A DNA stretch of 64,000 bases from Halomonas faecis (GCF_010993975.1 NZ_JAACZO010000057.1:154318-218317), one strand, 5' to 3'; counted from the first letter of the stretch, positions 54,040 to 62,890 are shown. Notes: a model not told the origin generated them from the sequence alone. Numbers and translations: made by a program.

Positions 54040-55218
54040 TCAGCCGCACAGCACGCCATCCAGCCGCAACAGGGCCTGTTCGAGCTGCAACGCCGTGGTG
54101 CCGAAATTGAGCCGCGCGAAGCCCGGCCAACCGAAGTCGGCACCATCGGAGAGCGCCACCCCGGCCCGCTCGAGCAGCTCCCTCTGGGGTGAAGTTGCGT
54201 GATCGACCAACCCACCGGCATGGCGCAGATCCAGCCATGCCAGGTAGGTCGATTCGGGTTGGCTCATGGCCACCCCCGGCCAGGTAGCGACATGGTCCTG
54301 CAGCGTCTGGCAATGCCGATGCAGCACCTCGAGCAGGGCCTGTCGCCACGGATTGCCATGCGCATAGGCCGCCTCGGCGGCCACCAGACCGAGCACGTTG
54401 GCGTCCGGCACCAGTCCTTGAATCCCGGCAGTGAAGCGGCGGCGCAGCAGACGGTCGGGAATCACCGCACAGGCGGTGGTCAGCCCCGCTAGGTTGAACG
54501 TCTTGGAGGGCGCCCATAGCGTCAGGGTGCGTTCGGCGAGTTCGGGAAAGGCAGCCGCCAGTGGACGGTGACGCGCGCCTTCATCGAGCAGCAGGTCGCA
54601 ATGCAGTTCGTCGGAGACCACCAGCAGATCATGGCGCCGCACCAGCTCGGCCAGACCGGCCAGTTCGTCATGGCGCCACACCCGGCCGGTGGGATTGTGA
54701 GGGTGGCACCACAGCAGCAGTCGAGTCTCGGGAGTGATCGCCGCTTCCAGGGCGTCCAGGTCAAGCCGCCAGGGCGCACCTGGCTCGGCCGGCTCGGCCA
54801 GCGCCGCCTGCTGCGGCAAACGACCGGTACGTTCGGCCACCTTGAGGAACGGTGGATAAATGGGGGTTACCGTCAGTATGCCATCGCCCGGCTCGGTCAG
54901 CGCCAGGCTCGCCAGATGCAGGGCCGGCACCACGCCGGGCAGCCAGCGCTGCCAGCCGGGCTCGATGGCCCAGCCGTAGTGCTCCTGACTCCACTGACAA
55001 AGCGTGTGGCGCAGGCTATCCGGGACCAGGCCGTAGCCGAAGACTCCGTGGTCGACCCGGGCACGCAGCGCCTCGGCCACCGCCGGAGGAGAGTGGAAGT
55101 CCATGTCGGCCACCCATAGCGGCAGCACGTCATCACCGTAGCGATGCCATTTCTGCGAAGGCCAGGCTCCCTCGCTGGGGTGGCGACGCTCGACTGGCGT
55201 GGCAAAATCGAACTCCAT
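54040..55218 (-). CDS. PatB/MalY-type PLP-dependent C-S lyase or aminotransferase
   Basis: The 392-residue protein is a fold-type I PLP enzyme. It opens with PLWVADMDFHSPPAVAEAL, has the aminotransferase motifs LLLWCHPHNPTGRVW and VVSDELHCDLLLD, and the Schiff-base Lys in LWAPSKTFNLAGL. These are the signatures of the PatB/MalY group (cystathionine beta-lyase and related C-S lyases). Physiological substrate is unknown. GAGGA precedes the ATG at 55218. It is divergent from a hypothetical gene and lies convergent to the thioredoxin gene. Confidence 0.87.
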   Translation of the reverse strand: MEFDFATPVERRHPSEGAWPSQKWHRYGDDVLPLWVADMDFHSPPAVAEALRARVDHGVFGYGLVPDSLRHTLCQWSQEHYGWAIEPGWQRWLPGVVPALHLASLALTEPGDGILTVTPIYPPFLKVAERTGRLPQQAALAEPAEPGAPWRLDLDALEAAITPETRLLLWCHPHNPTGRVWRHDELAGLAELVRRHDLLVVSDELHCDLLLDEGARHRPLAAAFPELAERTLTLWAPSKTFNLAGLTTACAVIPDRLLRRRFTAGIQGLVPDANVLGLVAAEAAYAHGNPWRQALLEVLHRHCQTLQDHVATWPGVAMSQPESTYLAWLDLRHAGGLVDHATSPQRELLERAGVALSDGADFGWPGFARLNFGTTALQLEQALLRLDGVLCG

Positions 55219-55247
55219 GTCCTTTCCTCGACTCAGGGAAACCGCCA

Positions 55248-55697
55248 ATGATGACCGAGACCATGCCGCAAAGCGGCTTCTATGCCAAGGCACGCCAGGG
55301 CATGCCGGCGCTGATCGACCAGTGGCGTCGTCTGGGCCGCGGCGATGCCGACCGTCTCGCGCTGATCCTCGCCGAGACGGCACGGGTGGCACGCCTCGGT
55401 GAGCCGGAAGCGACCCCCGACGGTGCCACGCTCACGGCCTGGAGTCAGCCAGGCGCGCAGGATGACGTCCCCCTGTGGGCGGCACGCACCGCCACTTTCC
55501 TGCTCGTGCAGATGCCGGCCCGTCCGACGCCGGAGAACGAAACGGAAGCCTGCGCCTGGGCCTACTGCTGGCTGCTCAATCGCGACTTCGACAGCGTGGA
55601 AGCGGCGCGTGAAGCACTACCGGAGCACCTGCGCAAATGCCTCAATCATGTCGTCGGTGCCGCCTGGGCCGACCGTCAGGGCCTGCGTCTGATCTGA
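55248..55697 (+). CDS. Hypothetical protein
   Basis: I do not recognise this 149-residue protein. It is mostly helical, with hydrophobic clusters in LIDQWRRLGRGDADRLALIL and TEACAWAYCWLLNRDFDSVE, four cysteine-rich spots but no metal-site pattern, and no signal or membrane helix. GGGAA lies eight bases before the ATG; a second ATG follows directly. It is divergent from the PLP enzyme by 29 bases and may share its control region. It lies 51 bases before the membrane-protein gene and could be co-transcribed with it. Confidence 0.6.
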   Translation: MMTETMPQSGFYAKARQGMPALIDQWRRLGRGDADRLALILAETARVARLGEPEATPDGATLTAWSQPGAQDDVPLWAARTATFLLVQMPARPTPENETEACAWAYCWLLNRDFDSVEAAREALPEHLRKCLNHVVGAAWADRQGLRLI

Positions 55698-55748
55698 AAG
55701 GCACAGAGCGGCGCCGCCCCATCGCCCCACTCCACGCGAGGATGACAC

Positions 55749-56564
55749 ATGGACGTTCCCCTGAGCTGGCAGCTGGCCAAACTGCTGGTCTCCATCGCTA
55801 TCGTGCTCGGCCTGTCGGTGATAGCCGAACGGGTCAGCACCCGAGTCGCTGGGCTGCTGGCCGGCTATCCGTTGGGCACCGCCATCGCGCTGTTCTTCAT
55901 CGGCCTGGAGATATCGCCGAGTTTTGCCGCCGAAAGCGCCGTCTTCAGCCTGGCTGGCTTCACCGCCACGCTGGCACTCGGCGGCGGCTATCTGCTCGGC
56001 GGACGCCGCGAGGGTCTGCCCGGGGTACTCGGCGGTACGGCCTGCGGTCTGGCGGCTTGGCTGCTGGCTAGCCTGCTGCTGACTCGCATCGACTTCACTC
56101 GGCTCACCGGCACCTTGACCACCCTCATCGCCATCGTCGGCTTCATCTGGCTCTACCGTCACCTGCCCGACACCCGGGCGACGACGGTACGCGGCGGTTT
56201 CCGTTGGCCGGCACTGGCAATTCGCGCAGGGCTGGCCACTGGCATCGTCTTCCTGATCACGGCACTGGCGCACCTGCTGCCCGCTTCCTGGTCAGGCATG
56301 CTCGCTGCCTTCCCCATTTCCATGTACCCGCTGCTGGTCATCCTTCACCTGACCCATGGCGCCGCACCGGCCGCCACGGTGATCAAGCACTACCCGGCCG
56401 GGCTGGGAGCGCTGCTCTGCTACACCCTGTGCGTGTCGTTCACCTACGCCCCTTGGGGGCTCGCCATGGGCACACTGGCCGGATTCGGCATCGCCACTCT
56501 GTGGCTGCTCGGCTGGACGAAATTGCAGACTTGGCATGCTCGGCGCGCCCTGATCGGAACTTGA
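55749..56564 (+). CDS. Integral membrane protein of unknown function
   Basis: The 271-residue protein has about eight hydrophobic helices with short loops, in two similar halves (KLLVSIAIVLGLSVIAERVS and LATGIVFLITALAHLLPASW start related segments). A GLLAGYPLGTAIALFFIGLE segment and PISMYPLLVILHLTHGAAPA are the most distinctive parts, and may be pore-forming. I cannot name the family. It has a cytoplasmic loop with conserved His (IKHYPAG). It sits between a hypothetical gene and the thioesterase and is probably independent of them. Confidence 0.7.
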   Translation: MDVPLSWQLAKLLVSIAIVLGLSVIAERVSTRVAGLLAGYPLGTAIALFFIGLEISPSFAAESAVFSLAGFTATLALGGGYLLGGRREGLPGVLGGTACGLAAWLLASLLLTRIDFTRLTGTLTTLIAIVGFIWLYRHLPDTRATTVRGGFRWPALAIRAGLATGIVFLITALAHLLPASWSGMLAAFPISMYPLLVILHLTHGAAPAATVIKHYPAGLGALLCYTLCVSFTYAPWGLAMGTLAGFGIATLWLLGWTKLQTWHARRALIGT

Positions 56565-56648
56565 CCTAGCGTTTGCTCGGGGCAATGCTAACAACCGGCC
56601 CATCGTCCCGTGCCACTCTCAACGACAATGATCTGACAGGATACGCCC

Positions 56649-57062
56649 ATGTTCGTGCGCACCATCGAGCCCGCCTTCTACGACACCGACGCCCTCGGCC
56701 ACGTCAACAACACTCGCCTGCCGGCCTGGTTCGAACTGGCCCGGAACGATCTATTCAAGTTGTTCACCCCGGATCTCGATCCGGCAAAGTGGCGACTGAT
56801 CATGGCCCGCATGGAAATCGACTACCGCGCCGAGTTGCACTACGGACACGAGATCGAGCTGCGCACCTACCTGGCCCGGCTGGGCAACAGTTCATTCACG
56901 GTGGCACAGGAAGCCTGGCAGAAAGGCGAGCTGACCAACCTCGGCCACACCGTGCTGGTGCACTTCGATCATGCCACGAAACGTGCCGTACCCATCGAAG
57001 GCGAACTGCGGGCAGCCCTGGAATCCCACTTGCAGCCCATCGAGGAAGCGGAGCAGGCATGA
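56649..57062 (+). CDS. 4HBT-type acyl-CoA thioesterase
   Basis: The 137-residue protein is a single hot-dog fold. The signature FYDTDALGHVNNTRLPAWFE (residues 10-29), with catalytic Asp in YDTDA.GHVNN, is that of the YbgC/4-hydroxybenzoyl-CoA thioesterase family. It cleaves an acyl-CoA thioester; the substrate is unknown. The stop overlaps the ybaK ATG by four bases, so the two genes are coupled in translation. Confidence 0.88.
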   Translation: MFVRTIEPAFYDTDALGHVNNTRLPAWFELARNDLFKLFTPDLDPAKWRLIMARMEIDYRAELHYGHEIELRTYLARLGNSSFTVAQEAWQKGELTNLGHTVLVHFDHATKRAVPIEGELRAALESHLQPIEEAEQA

Positions 57063-57538
57063 CACCGGCCGTACGACGACTAAAGCGCGACGGAACCGAC
57101 TTCACCCTGCTGCGCTACGCGCATGACCCGCGCACCCAGGCTTATGGCGAAGAAGCCATCGACGCGCTTGGGCTCGACCCGGCCAGCGTGTTCAAGACGC
57201 TCGTCGCTCGACTCGACGACGGCCGTCTGGTCGTGGCCATGGTGCCGGTACGCGCCCGACTGGACCTCAAGGCGCTGGCGCGAGCGGCAGGAGCACGCAA
57301 GGCGGCAATGGCAGAGGCCGAAGCGGCCGAGCGCGCCACCGGCTACGTACTGGGTGGAATCAGCCCGTTGGGCCAGAAACAGCGCTTGCCGGCCTTCGTC
57401 GATACCAGCGCCGACATGCTCGATGCCCTCCATGTCAGCGGCGGGCGGCGTGGTCTGGAGATCCGCCTCGCACCGCATGATCTGATGCGCTTGACCGAGG
57501 CGCGTCTCGCCCCGCTCGCTCGCCGCGAAACGGCCTGA
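57059..57538 (+). CDS. ybaK: YbaK-type aminoacyl-tRNA deacylase
   Basis: YbaK hydrolyses mischarged Cys-tRNA-Pro. The 159-residue protein matches across its length: VFKTLVARLDDGRLVVAMVP with the catalytic Lys, the AAGARKAAMAEAEAAERATG segment, TGYVLGGISPLGQKQRLPAF with the conserved GGISPLG motif, and DTSADMLDALHVSGGRRGLE. The start ATGA overlap with the thioesterase gene supports this start. Confidence 0.9.
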   Translation: MTPAVRRLKRDGTDFTLLRYAHDPRTQAYGEEAIDALGLDPASVFKTLVARLDDGRLVVAMVPVRARLDLKALARAAGARKAAMAEAEAAERATGYVLGGISPLGQKQRLPAFVDTSADMLDALHVSGGRRGLEIRLAPHDLMRLTEARLAPLARRETA

Positions 57539-57612
57539 GCCGAAAGCGCTGTCTCGCTGTCTCAGCCCATATGCCCCCGAAACGGGCCACATTCTCGTCA
57601 CCAGGAGCCGTC

Positions 57613-57939
57613 ATGGCCATTCGCTACACTCTCTGGCTCGACCCGGACAACGTGGCTCAGCATCGTGCCGTGGAGGCGGATCTCGAGCGCTACTTCATGG
57701 AGCGCTTCGCCGACTACCCCCACATCCGCTTGTTCGGGGCCGACCCCTACGATTATGATGCGCCGTTCAACCGCCTCTACGACGTGTTGATGGCGCGGGC
57801 CAACGAGTACTGCGAGCGGCAGTGGTGTTACGTCCCCACGCCGGAGCAGCTCAACCGCACCTTCTTTCGTGCCGTGGGCCGCTCCAACAAGTTCGTCCGG
57901 GATCCTGCCGATGGTGATCAACGCCAATCAGACGCCTGA
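57613..57939 (+). CDS. Hypothetical protein, overlapping the DUF501-like gene
   Basis: I do not recognise this 108-residue protein. It has an N-terminal IRYTLWLDPDNVAQHRAVEA and aromatic-rich middle part (DYPHIRLFGADPYDYDAPFN, RLYDVL) and no signal peptide. AGGAG lies five bases before the ATG at 57613; an upstream in-frame start is less well placed. Its last 29 bases overlap the next gene in another frame, which suggests coupling. It follows ybaK by 74 bases on the same strand. Confidence 0.65.
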   Translation: MAIRYTLWLDPDNVAQHRAVEADLERYFMERFADYPHIRLFGADPYDYDAPFNRLYDVLMARANEYCERQWCYVPTPEQLNRTFFRAVGRSNKFVRDPADGDQRQSDA

Positions 57940-58432
57940 TGCTCGCCAGCTGGCTCTCATCACCGCACAACTCGGCCGCCCCCCGCGCGGCATCGAGGCG
58001 GTGGCGGCCATTGACGGCGAAGGCACGCCACTGGTGCTACGCATGGCGCCCATCGTCGATGGCAAACCCTTTCCTACCCTGTATTGGCTCTGCGATACCC
58101 GACTGAAGATCGAGCTGTCACGCATCGAGGCCGCCGGCGTGATCAAGCAGTTGGAGAACCGGCTGCGCGAAGACCCCGACTTCCTCATCGCCTACCACGC
58201 GAGTCATCGTGACTATGTCGCCACCCGCTGGCGCTGCATGAGCGACGCCCAACGCACCGAGGTAGCTCGCCTCGGCTACGAAACGGTGTTGACCCGACGC
58301 GGCATCGGCGGCATCGGCAACTGGGACCAGGTTCGTTGCCTGCACACCCAGTACGCCCACCATCTGTGCGGCGACAACGTCATCGGCCGGTGGCTCGATG
58401 CCGAGTTCAAGGTGGCCGACTGCCTGGCGTGA
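57911..58432 (+). CDS. DUF501-like protein
   Basis: The 173-residue protein resembles DUF501 as I remember it: QLGRPPRGIEAVAAIDGEG, GKPFPTLYWLCDTRLKIELS, RIEAAGVIKQLENRLREDPD, a Tyr/His stretch YHASHRDYVATR, GIGGIGNWDQVRCLHTQYAH. I associate this family with actinobacteria. A ligand-like His/Cys set (RCLHTQYAHHLCG) is conserved in appearance. Function is unknown. The ATG at 57911 overlaps the previous gene by 29 bases. It is followed by the LOG gene with 56 bases between. Confidence 0.72.
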   Translation: MVINANQTPDARQLALITAQLGRPPRGIEAVAAIDGEGTPLVLRMAPIVDGKPFPTLYWLCDTRLKIELSRIEAAGVIKQLENRLREDPDFLIAYHASHRDYVATRWRCMSDAQRTEVARLGYETVLTRRGIGGIGNWDQVRCLHTQYAHHLCGDNVIGRWLDAEFKVADCLA

Positions 58433-58466
58433 CCCTCCTGCCACTGCGCGATTCCTGCTAGGATAG

Positions 58467-58483
58467 TCTCCTTTTCAAGGAGA
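58467..58483 (+). promoter_or_regulatory. Hairpin covering the LOG ribosome-binding site
   Basis: TCTCCTT and AAGGAGA form a perfect 7-bp stem with a TTC loop. The AAGGAG arm is the Shine-Dalgarno sequence of the next gene (ATG at 58489). Translation could depend on opening this hairpin. Confidence 0.5.
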
Positions 58484-58488
58484 TACGC

Positions 58489-59049
58489 ATGGCGAGATTC
58501 TGTGTCTATCTAGGTTCGCGTGAAGGACGCGACCCGGCTTACCTCGCGGCAGCCCGCAACCTTGGCGCGGAGCTCGCCAAGCGCGGTCACGGCCTGGTGT
58601 ATGGCGGTGCCCGCATCGGCCTCATGGGTGAACTCGCCAATGCCGTATTGAGGGCCGGTGGCGAGGTGATCGGCGTGATGCCCGATCACCTGGTGGAGCG
58701 GGAGCAGGCTCACGAGGGGCTGCCGACGTTGGTCCGCGTGACCAACATGCACGAGCGCAAGGCCAGCATGGCCTCGCATGCGGACGCCTTCATCGCCCTG
58801 CCCGGCGGCATCGGCACTCTGGAAGAATTGTTCGAAGCCTGGACCTGGCAATACCTGGGGCTGCACGACAAGCCCATCGGCGTACTCGACACCGCCGGCT
58901 TCTTCTCACCGCTGCTCGACTTCCTGGACACGACGGTGGAACAGGGCTTTCTCAATACCACGACCCGCAACTGCCTGCTGGCGGCCGAAACACCGCCTGC
59001 ACTGCTGGACGCCTTGGAGGCGCAGCTCGGTAGCGAGCGACGACCCTGA
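58489..59049 (+). CDS. LOG family protein (TIGR00730 type), cytokinin riboside phosphorylase-like
   Basis: The 186-residue protein has the LOG signatures GLVYGGARIGLMGELANAVL, VTNMHERKASMASHADAFIA and the catalytic PGGIGTLEELFE. LOG proteins remove ribose 5-phosphate from nucleotide monophosphates (AMP or cytokinin-type). In bacteria they act in purine metabolism or produce cytokinins. AAGGAG lies six bases before the ATG and may be sequestered by a hairpin. It is a single gene, convergent with the exonuclease gene. Confidence 0.88.
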   Translation: MARFCVYLGSREGRDPAYLAAARNLGAELAKRGHGLVYGGARIGLMGELANAVLRAGGEVIGVMPDHLVEREQAHEGLPTLVRVTNMHERKASMASHADAFIALPGGIGTLEELFEAWTWQYLGLHDKPIGVLDTAGFFSPLLDFLDTTVEQGFLNTTTRNCLLAAETPPALLDALEAQLGSERRP

Positions 59050-59081
59050 ACGTCGTCATCCCCCTCGCTGAAGCGGGCCGT

Positions 59082-59582
59082 TCACTGCCGTGCCGCTAGC
59101 TCTCGGGTCCGTACGTAGGTGAGCTGCAGCAAGCGAGCGTCGTCACCGGCGCGATGCCGATGGATGTCCAGCTCCTGGACCAGCGCTTCGCGGGTGGTAT
59201 GCCACAGCGCAAGCTGACGCTCGTCGAGCAACAACCTCAGCGCCTCGAGACGAAATGCCGGCAACAAGCCGGCATGATGGAAAAGCAGCGACAACCAAGT
59301 GTTATCGTAGCCCCAGCTGTCACTGTAGGCCACGCCAACCTCCCCCAGCTCGTCATTGAGCCAGCGCGCCACCTGGGACACCGGCAAACCTTCACGCGCC
59401 AATCGTGCCCGGGAAATACCGTGCAGCAATTCCGCCTTGGGATCCCAGTGGATCCACTCGGCCAGCGGCTGAACGAGGAAGGCACAGCAACTCCCATCGG
59501 TGCGTGCCAGGCCGATTTCTATCGGGTAGCTACCGCGTCCGAACCCGGACGCTTCGATATCCAGTAGTGTCGGAAGCGTCAC
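59082..59582 (-). CDS. Predicted 3'-5' exonuclease, DEDD superfamily (GTG start)
   Basis: The 166-residue protein is a minimal RNase T-like fold: LLDIEASGFGRGSYPIEIGL supplies the first acidic pair, LLHGISRARLAREGLPV a middle segment with SDSWGYDNTWLSLLF (Asp), and HRHRAGDDARLLQL the final His/Asp. Substrate is unknown. The start is GTG at 59582; the AAGG upstream is farther than usual, so an internal start is possible. It lies downstream of the Sel1 gene on the minus strand, 62 bases away. Confidence 0.7.
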   Translation of the reverse strand: MTLPTLLDIEASGFGRGSYPIEIGLARTDGSCCAFLVQPLAEWIHWDPKAELLHGISRARLAREGLPVSQVARWLNDELGEVGVAYSDSWGYDNTWLSLLFHHAGLLPAFRLEALRLLLDERQLALWHTTREALVQELDIHRHRAGDDARLLQLTYVRTRELAARQ

Positions 59583-59644
59583 GGGTAATGGAAGTCCTTG
59601 CAGCCAGGGTCACGAGCGCGTACCGCCAAGTGGCGAACGAGCGG

Positions 59645-60163
59645 TCAGTGTCGCGTCTGGATGTGCTCGCTGTCCAGTTCGACCGCATCGAGCGGCAGGT
59701 GCCGTTCGGCCAGCGCCTCCCAGTGAGCCGCCTGTGCTCCGTCCACGGGCAGTCCCAGTTCACCATTGCGATAAGCCTTGCCCAGGCGAGTTGCCGCCAA
59801 AGCGTGGCCTGCCTCTCCCGCACGGGCATACCAGGTGACGGCACGATCCTCGCGGCGCGGATACTGGACGCAGCCGTATTCGAAGATCAGCCCGGCCTGA
59901 TACTGGGCCTTGAGATCGCCGCCTTGAGCAGCTTCCAATACGTAGCGGGCTCCGCGCGCCTTGTCCTGAGGGCTCACGCCGCGATGGAAGAGCATATGCC
60001 CGTACAACGACAGCGCCGCCGGATGACCCGCATCGGCACAACGCTCGAACAGATGCAGCGTCAACCGTTGCGTGCGCGGTGAGCGTGGCAGCCAGCGCGT
60101 ATGAAAGAGCTGTTGGGCAAGACGGTATTCGAGCCGGGTGAACAGTGACGATGCCTGCGTCAT
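59645..60163 (-). CDS. Sel1-repeat protein
   Basis: The 172-residue protein contains about three Sel1/TPR-like repeats (LFERCADAGHPAALSLYGHM, YVLEAAQGGDLKAQYQAGLI, WYARAGEAGHALAATRLGKA), each ending with the aromatic-glycine pattern typical of the family. There is no signal peptide, so it is probably cytoplasmic and works as a protein-binding scaffold. The ATG at 60163 (MTQASSLF) has AAGG nine bases upstream. A longer open frame upstream (to 60286) lacks a site. It is divergent from the aldo-keto reductase. Confidence 0.78.
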   Translation of the reverse strand: MTQASSLFTRLEYRLAQQLFHTRWLPRSPRTQRLTLHLFERCADAGHPAALSLYGHMLFHRGVSPQDKARGARYVLEAAQGGDLKAQYQAGLIFEYGCVQYPRREDRAVTWYARAGEAGHALAATRLGKAYRNGELGLPVDGAQAAHWEALAERHLPLDAVELDSEHIQTRH

Positions 60164-60389
60164 GGCAAACAACCTTGCATCCCGTATGGTGTGAACCTGA
60201 CTCCCGCACCATCCCATGGGCGTCGTCATGGTAAGTCGTCGCTCGCCATCCGGACTCCGCCGGGGCCTGTGAAGGGTGGCCAGCATACGCCCGCCTCAGC
60301 GGCGACTCAACCCTTGTCGTTTGCTGCTTCGACAGGCCCCGGCTACCATTGGCTAGCGACACTGACGACCCCTTCCACAGGAGTGACGG

Positions 60390-61421
60390 ATGCAGACACG
60401 ACCGCTGGGCAACACGGGCATCGAAGTCAGCCGACTGTGCCTTGGCACCATGACGTTCGGCGAGCAGAACAGTGAAAGCGAAGCCCACGAGCAGCTCGAT
60501 CGCGCCGTGGCCTTCGGCATCAACTTCATCGATACCGCCGAGATGTATCCAGTCCCTCCACGGCCCGAAACCCAGGGCCGCACCGAAGCTTACATCGGCA
60601 GTTGGCTCAAGACACGCACCAGCCGTGACGATGTCATCATTGCCACGAAGGCAGCCGGACCGGGGCTCGATCATATTCGCGGCAGGCCACGCCTGACGCG
60701 CAAGCACCTCCACCAGGCCATCGACGACAGCCTCGCGCGTTTGCAAACCGATTACGTGGACCTCTACCAGCTACATTGGCCGGATCGGCGCAGCAATTTC
60801 TTCGGTCGGCTCGGTTACGTGCACGACGAAGAGGAAGACGCCACTCCGCTGGAGGAGACCCTCAGCGCACTCAAGGAACTCGTGGATGCGGGCAAGGTTC
60901 GCGCCATCGGCCTTTCCAATGAAACGCCCTGGGGGGTCATGCGCTGCCTGCAGCTTGCTGACTCGCTCGGGGTGCCGCGCGTCGCCTCCGTGCAGAATCC
61001 CTACAACCTTCTCAACCGTTCCTTCGAAGTGGGCTTGGCCGAAATCGCCCATCGCGAAGGCGTCGGTCTGCTCGCCTACTCACCGCTGGGCTTCGGCGTA
61101 CTCTCCGGCAAATACCTGGATGGCGCTCGTCCATCCAACGCACGGTTGACGCTTTTCGAGCGCTTCCAACGCTACACCAGCTCTCAAGCCGAGGAGGCAA
61201 CCCGTGCCTACGTAGCCATCGCCCGCGAGCGCGGTCTCGACCCGGCCCAGATGGCGCTCGCTTTCGTCAACTCACGGCCCTTCCTCACCAGCAACATCAT
61301 CGGCGCCACCACCATGGAGCAGCTGGAGAGCAACCTGGAAAGCGAGTTCCTGAAGCTCGACGACGACGTATTGGAAGCCATCGAAGACGTCCACGTGCGC
61401 CTCTCCAATCCCTGCCCCTGA
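60390..61421 (+). CDS. tas: Aldo/keto reductase, Tas-like
   Basis: The 343-residue NADPH-dependent reductase is close in length and motifs to E. coli Tas: RPLGNTGIEVSRLCLGTMTF at the start, NFIDTAEMYPVPP with the catalytic Asp and Tyr, DLYQLHWPDR with the catalytic His, and IGLSNETPWGVMRCL. Physiological substrate is unknown. GGAG lies seven bases before the ATG. It is divergent from the Sel1 gene, and a long inverted repeat follows its stop. Confidence 0.87.
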   Translation: MQTRPLGNTGIEVSRLCLGTMTFGEQNSESEAHEQLDRAVAFGINFIDTAEMYPVPPRPETQGRTEAYIGSWLKTRTSRDDVIIATKAAGPGLDHIRGRPRLTRKHLHQAIDDSLARLQTDYVDLYQLHWPDRRSNFFGRLGYVHDEEEDATPLEETLSALKELVDAGKVRAIGLSNETPWGVMRCLQLADSLGVPRVASVQNPYNLLNRSFEVGLAEIAHREGVGLLAYSPLGFGVLSGKYLDGARPSNARLTLFERFQRYTSSQAEEATRAYVAIARERGLDPAQMALAFVNSRPFLTSNIIGATTMEQLESNLESEFLKLDDDVLEAIEDVHVRLSNPCP

Positions 61422-61423
61422 AT

Positions 61424-61470
61424 CCGACGGGCATGGCCTCGCTATGGCCTCGATAGCCCAAGCCCGTCGG
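61424..61470 (+). terminator. Inverted repeat after the aldo/keto reductase gene
   Basis: CCGACGGGC (61424-61432) pairs with GCCCGTCGG (61462-61470) around a 29-base loop that itself contains the direct repeat ATGGCCTCG. It lies three bases past the stop. The large loop and the absence of a T-run make it a weak terminator candidate. Confidence 0.4.
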
Positions 61471-61476
61471 GCGGCT

Positions 61477-61485
61477 TGGTATACT
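61477..61485 (+). promoter_or_regulatory. Possible extended -10 promoter of yaaA
   Basis: TGGTATACT matches the extended -10 consensus (TGnTATAAT) 32 bases before the yaaA ATG. No good -35 box lies at 17 bases. Confidence 0.4.
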
Positions 61486-61517
61486 GACTGCCGATCCACC
61501 GGCCACAGGAGCGCCCC

Positions 61518-62297
61518 ATGCTGAGCGTCATCTCACCTGCCAAGTCCCTGGACTTCGAAACGCCCCCCACCACGGCTCACTATACCCAGCCCGACCTCCT
61601 CGACCGCAGCCAAACGCTGGTCGATATCCTGCGTGGCTACTCGCCTCAAAGACTCAGCGAGCTGATGGGCATCAGCGACAAGCTGGCCGGCCTCAATGCC
61701 GCACGCTTCGCGGAATGGCAACCCCCCTTCACACCCGAGAACGCGAAGCCGGCGGCCCAAGCCTTTCAGGGCGACGTCTACCAGGGCCTGGCGGCCGATA
61801 CCTTCAGCGATACCGACAGTGCTTTCGCCCAGGATCACCTGCGTATACTGTCCGGCCTCTATGGTCTGTTGAGGCCTCTCGACCTCATCCAACCCTATCG
61901 GCTGGAGATGGGCACTAGGCTGGAAAATCCTGCCGGCAAGGATCTCTATGCATTCTGGAAACCGCTGCTCACCGAGGAGCTTGGCAAGGCAGTGGCCGCC
62001 AGCGGCAGCCCGGTACTGCTCAACCTGGCCTCCAATGAGTACTTCAAGGCCATCGACCCCAAGCGCCTCAAGGCTCGAATCATCACACCGGTATTCAAGG
62101 ACGAGAAGAACGGCAAGTTGAAGATCATCAGTTTCTACGCCAAGAAGGCACGCGGCCTGATGGCGGCATGGGTGATCCGTCAGCGTCTCGACGACCCGGA
62201 TGGACTGAAGGACTTCGACATAGCCGGCTATCGTTACAACGCGACTCTCTCCGAGGGCGATACCCTGGTCTTCACGCGCGCCGAATCAGCCAGCTAG
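61518..62297 (+). CDS. yaaA: Peroxide stress protein YaaA
   Basis: YaaA limits free iron and DNA damage after hydrogen peroxide exposure and binds DNA in E. coli. The 259-residue protein has the family opening [20 protein letters not shown], a middle ALFYDSLYG-like [27 protein letters not shown] segment and the closing [20 protein letters not shown]. Length matches the 258 of E. coli. AGGAG lies seven bases before the ATG. The gene is convergent with the isochorismatase-like gene. Confidence 0.93.
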   Translation: MLSVISPAKSLDFETPPTTAHYTQPDLLDRSQTLVDILRGYSPQRLSELMGISDKLAGLNAARFAEWQPPFTPENAKPAAQAFQGDVYQGLAADTFSDTDSAFAQDHLRILSGLYGLLRPLDLIQPYRLEMGTRLENPAGKDLYAFWKPLLTEELGKAVAASGSPVLLNLASNEYFKAIDPKRLKARIITPVFKDEKNGKLKIISFYAKKARGLMAAWVIRQRLDDPDGLKDFDIAGYRYNATLSEGDTLVFTRAESAS

Positions 62298-62314
62298 CTC
62301 TGTCCGCCTGCCCG

Positions 62315-62890
62315 TCAGCAAAAACGCAATGGCCGGGCAGCTCTGGGCTTGAGAAAGTGTCGGTGAACCGACTTGAACCGTTCGCCATCACAGCGCTCCA
62401 GCCATTCATAGGCGGCCATGTCTGCGCTGACCGGTACCGCTCCGGCCTGCGCCATGCGCGACCTGGCCAGGGCGGCCTCTTCGGCACGCCGACTGGCAGT
62501 GGCATCCGCCAGCCAGTAGACCTCATACCCCGCTTCGAGCAGACCTAGCCCCGTCTGCAGTACGCAGATATGGGCTTCGGTACCACATAGCACAATTTGG
62601 CGCCGACCGCTGACTGCCAGCCCATCGGCAAGTTCCGGCTCGGACATGGCGCTGAAATGAATCTTATGCCACAGGCGGTGCTGCGGCACTGCCTCTAGCA
62701 GGCGCGGATCGCTGCCTCCCAGAGCATCAGGGTTCTGCTCTGTCAGCCATACCGGCACGCCGAGTGCCTCGGCCACGCCGCCCAGCCAACCAGCCTCGGC
62801 TACCGCTTGCTCTCCACCGTCGATCACCGGGAGCAACCCCGCCTGAAGATCGACGATCAGCAACAAACTCTCTTCTCGTTTCAAGCGCAT
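62315..62890 (-). CDS. Isochorismatase-family (cysteine) hydrolase, YcaC-like
   Basis: The 191-residue protein is an isochorismatase fold: SLLLIVDLQAGLLPVI supplies the catalytic Asp, HKIHFSAMSEPELA the Lys-like region, and IVLCGTEAHICVLQTGLGLL the nucleophile Cys in GTEAHICV. This arrangement is shared by YcaC and related N-carbamoyl or nicotinamidase-type hydrolases; the substrate is unknown. GAGGA lies six bases before the ATG at 62890; the longer open frame to 63385 is only an extension. It is convergent with yaaA. Confidence 0.85.
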   Translation of the reverse strand: MRLKREESLLLIVDLQAGLLPVIDGGEQAVAEAGWLGGVAEALGVPVWLTEQNPDALGGSDPRLLEAVPQHRLWHKIHFSAMSEPELADGLAVSGRRQIVLCGTEAHICVLQTGLGLLEAGYEVYWLADATASRRAEEAALARSRMAQAGAVPVSADMAAYEWLERCDGERFKSVHRHFLKPRAARPLRFC

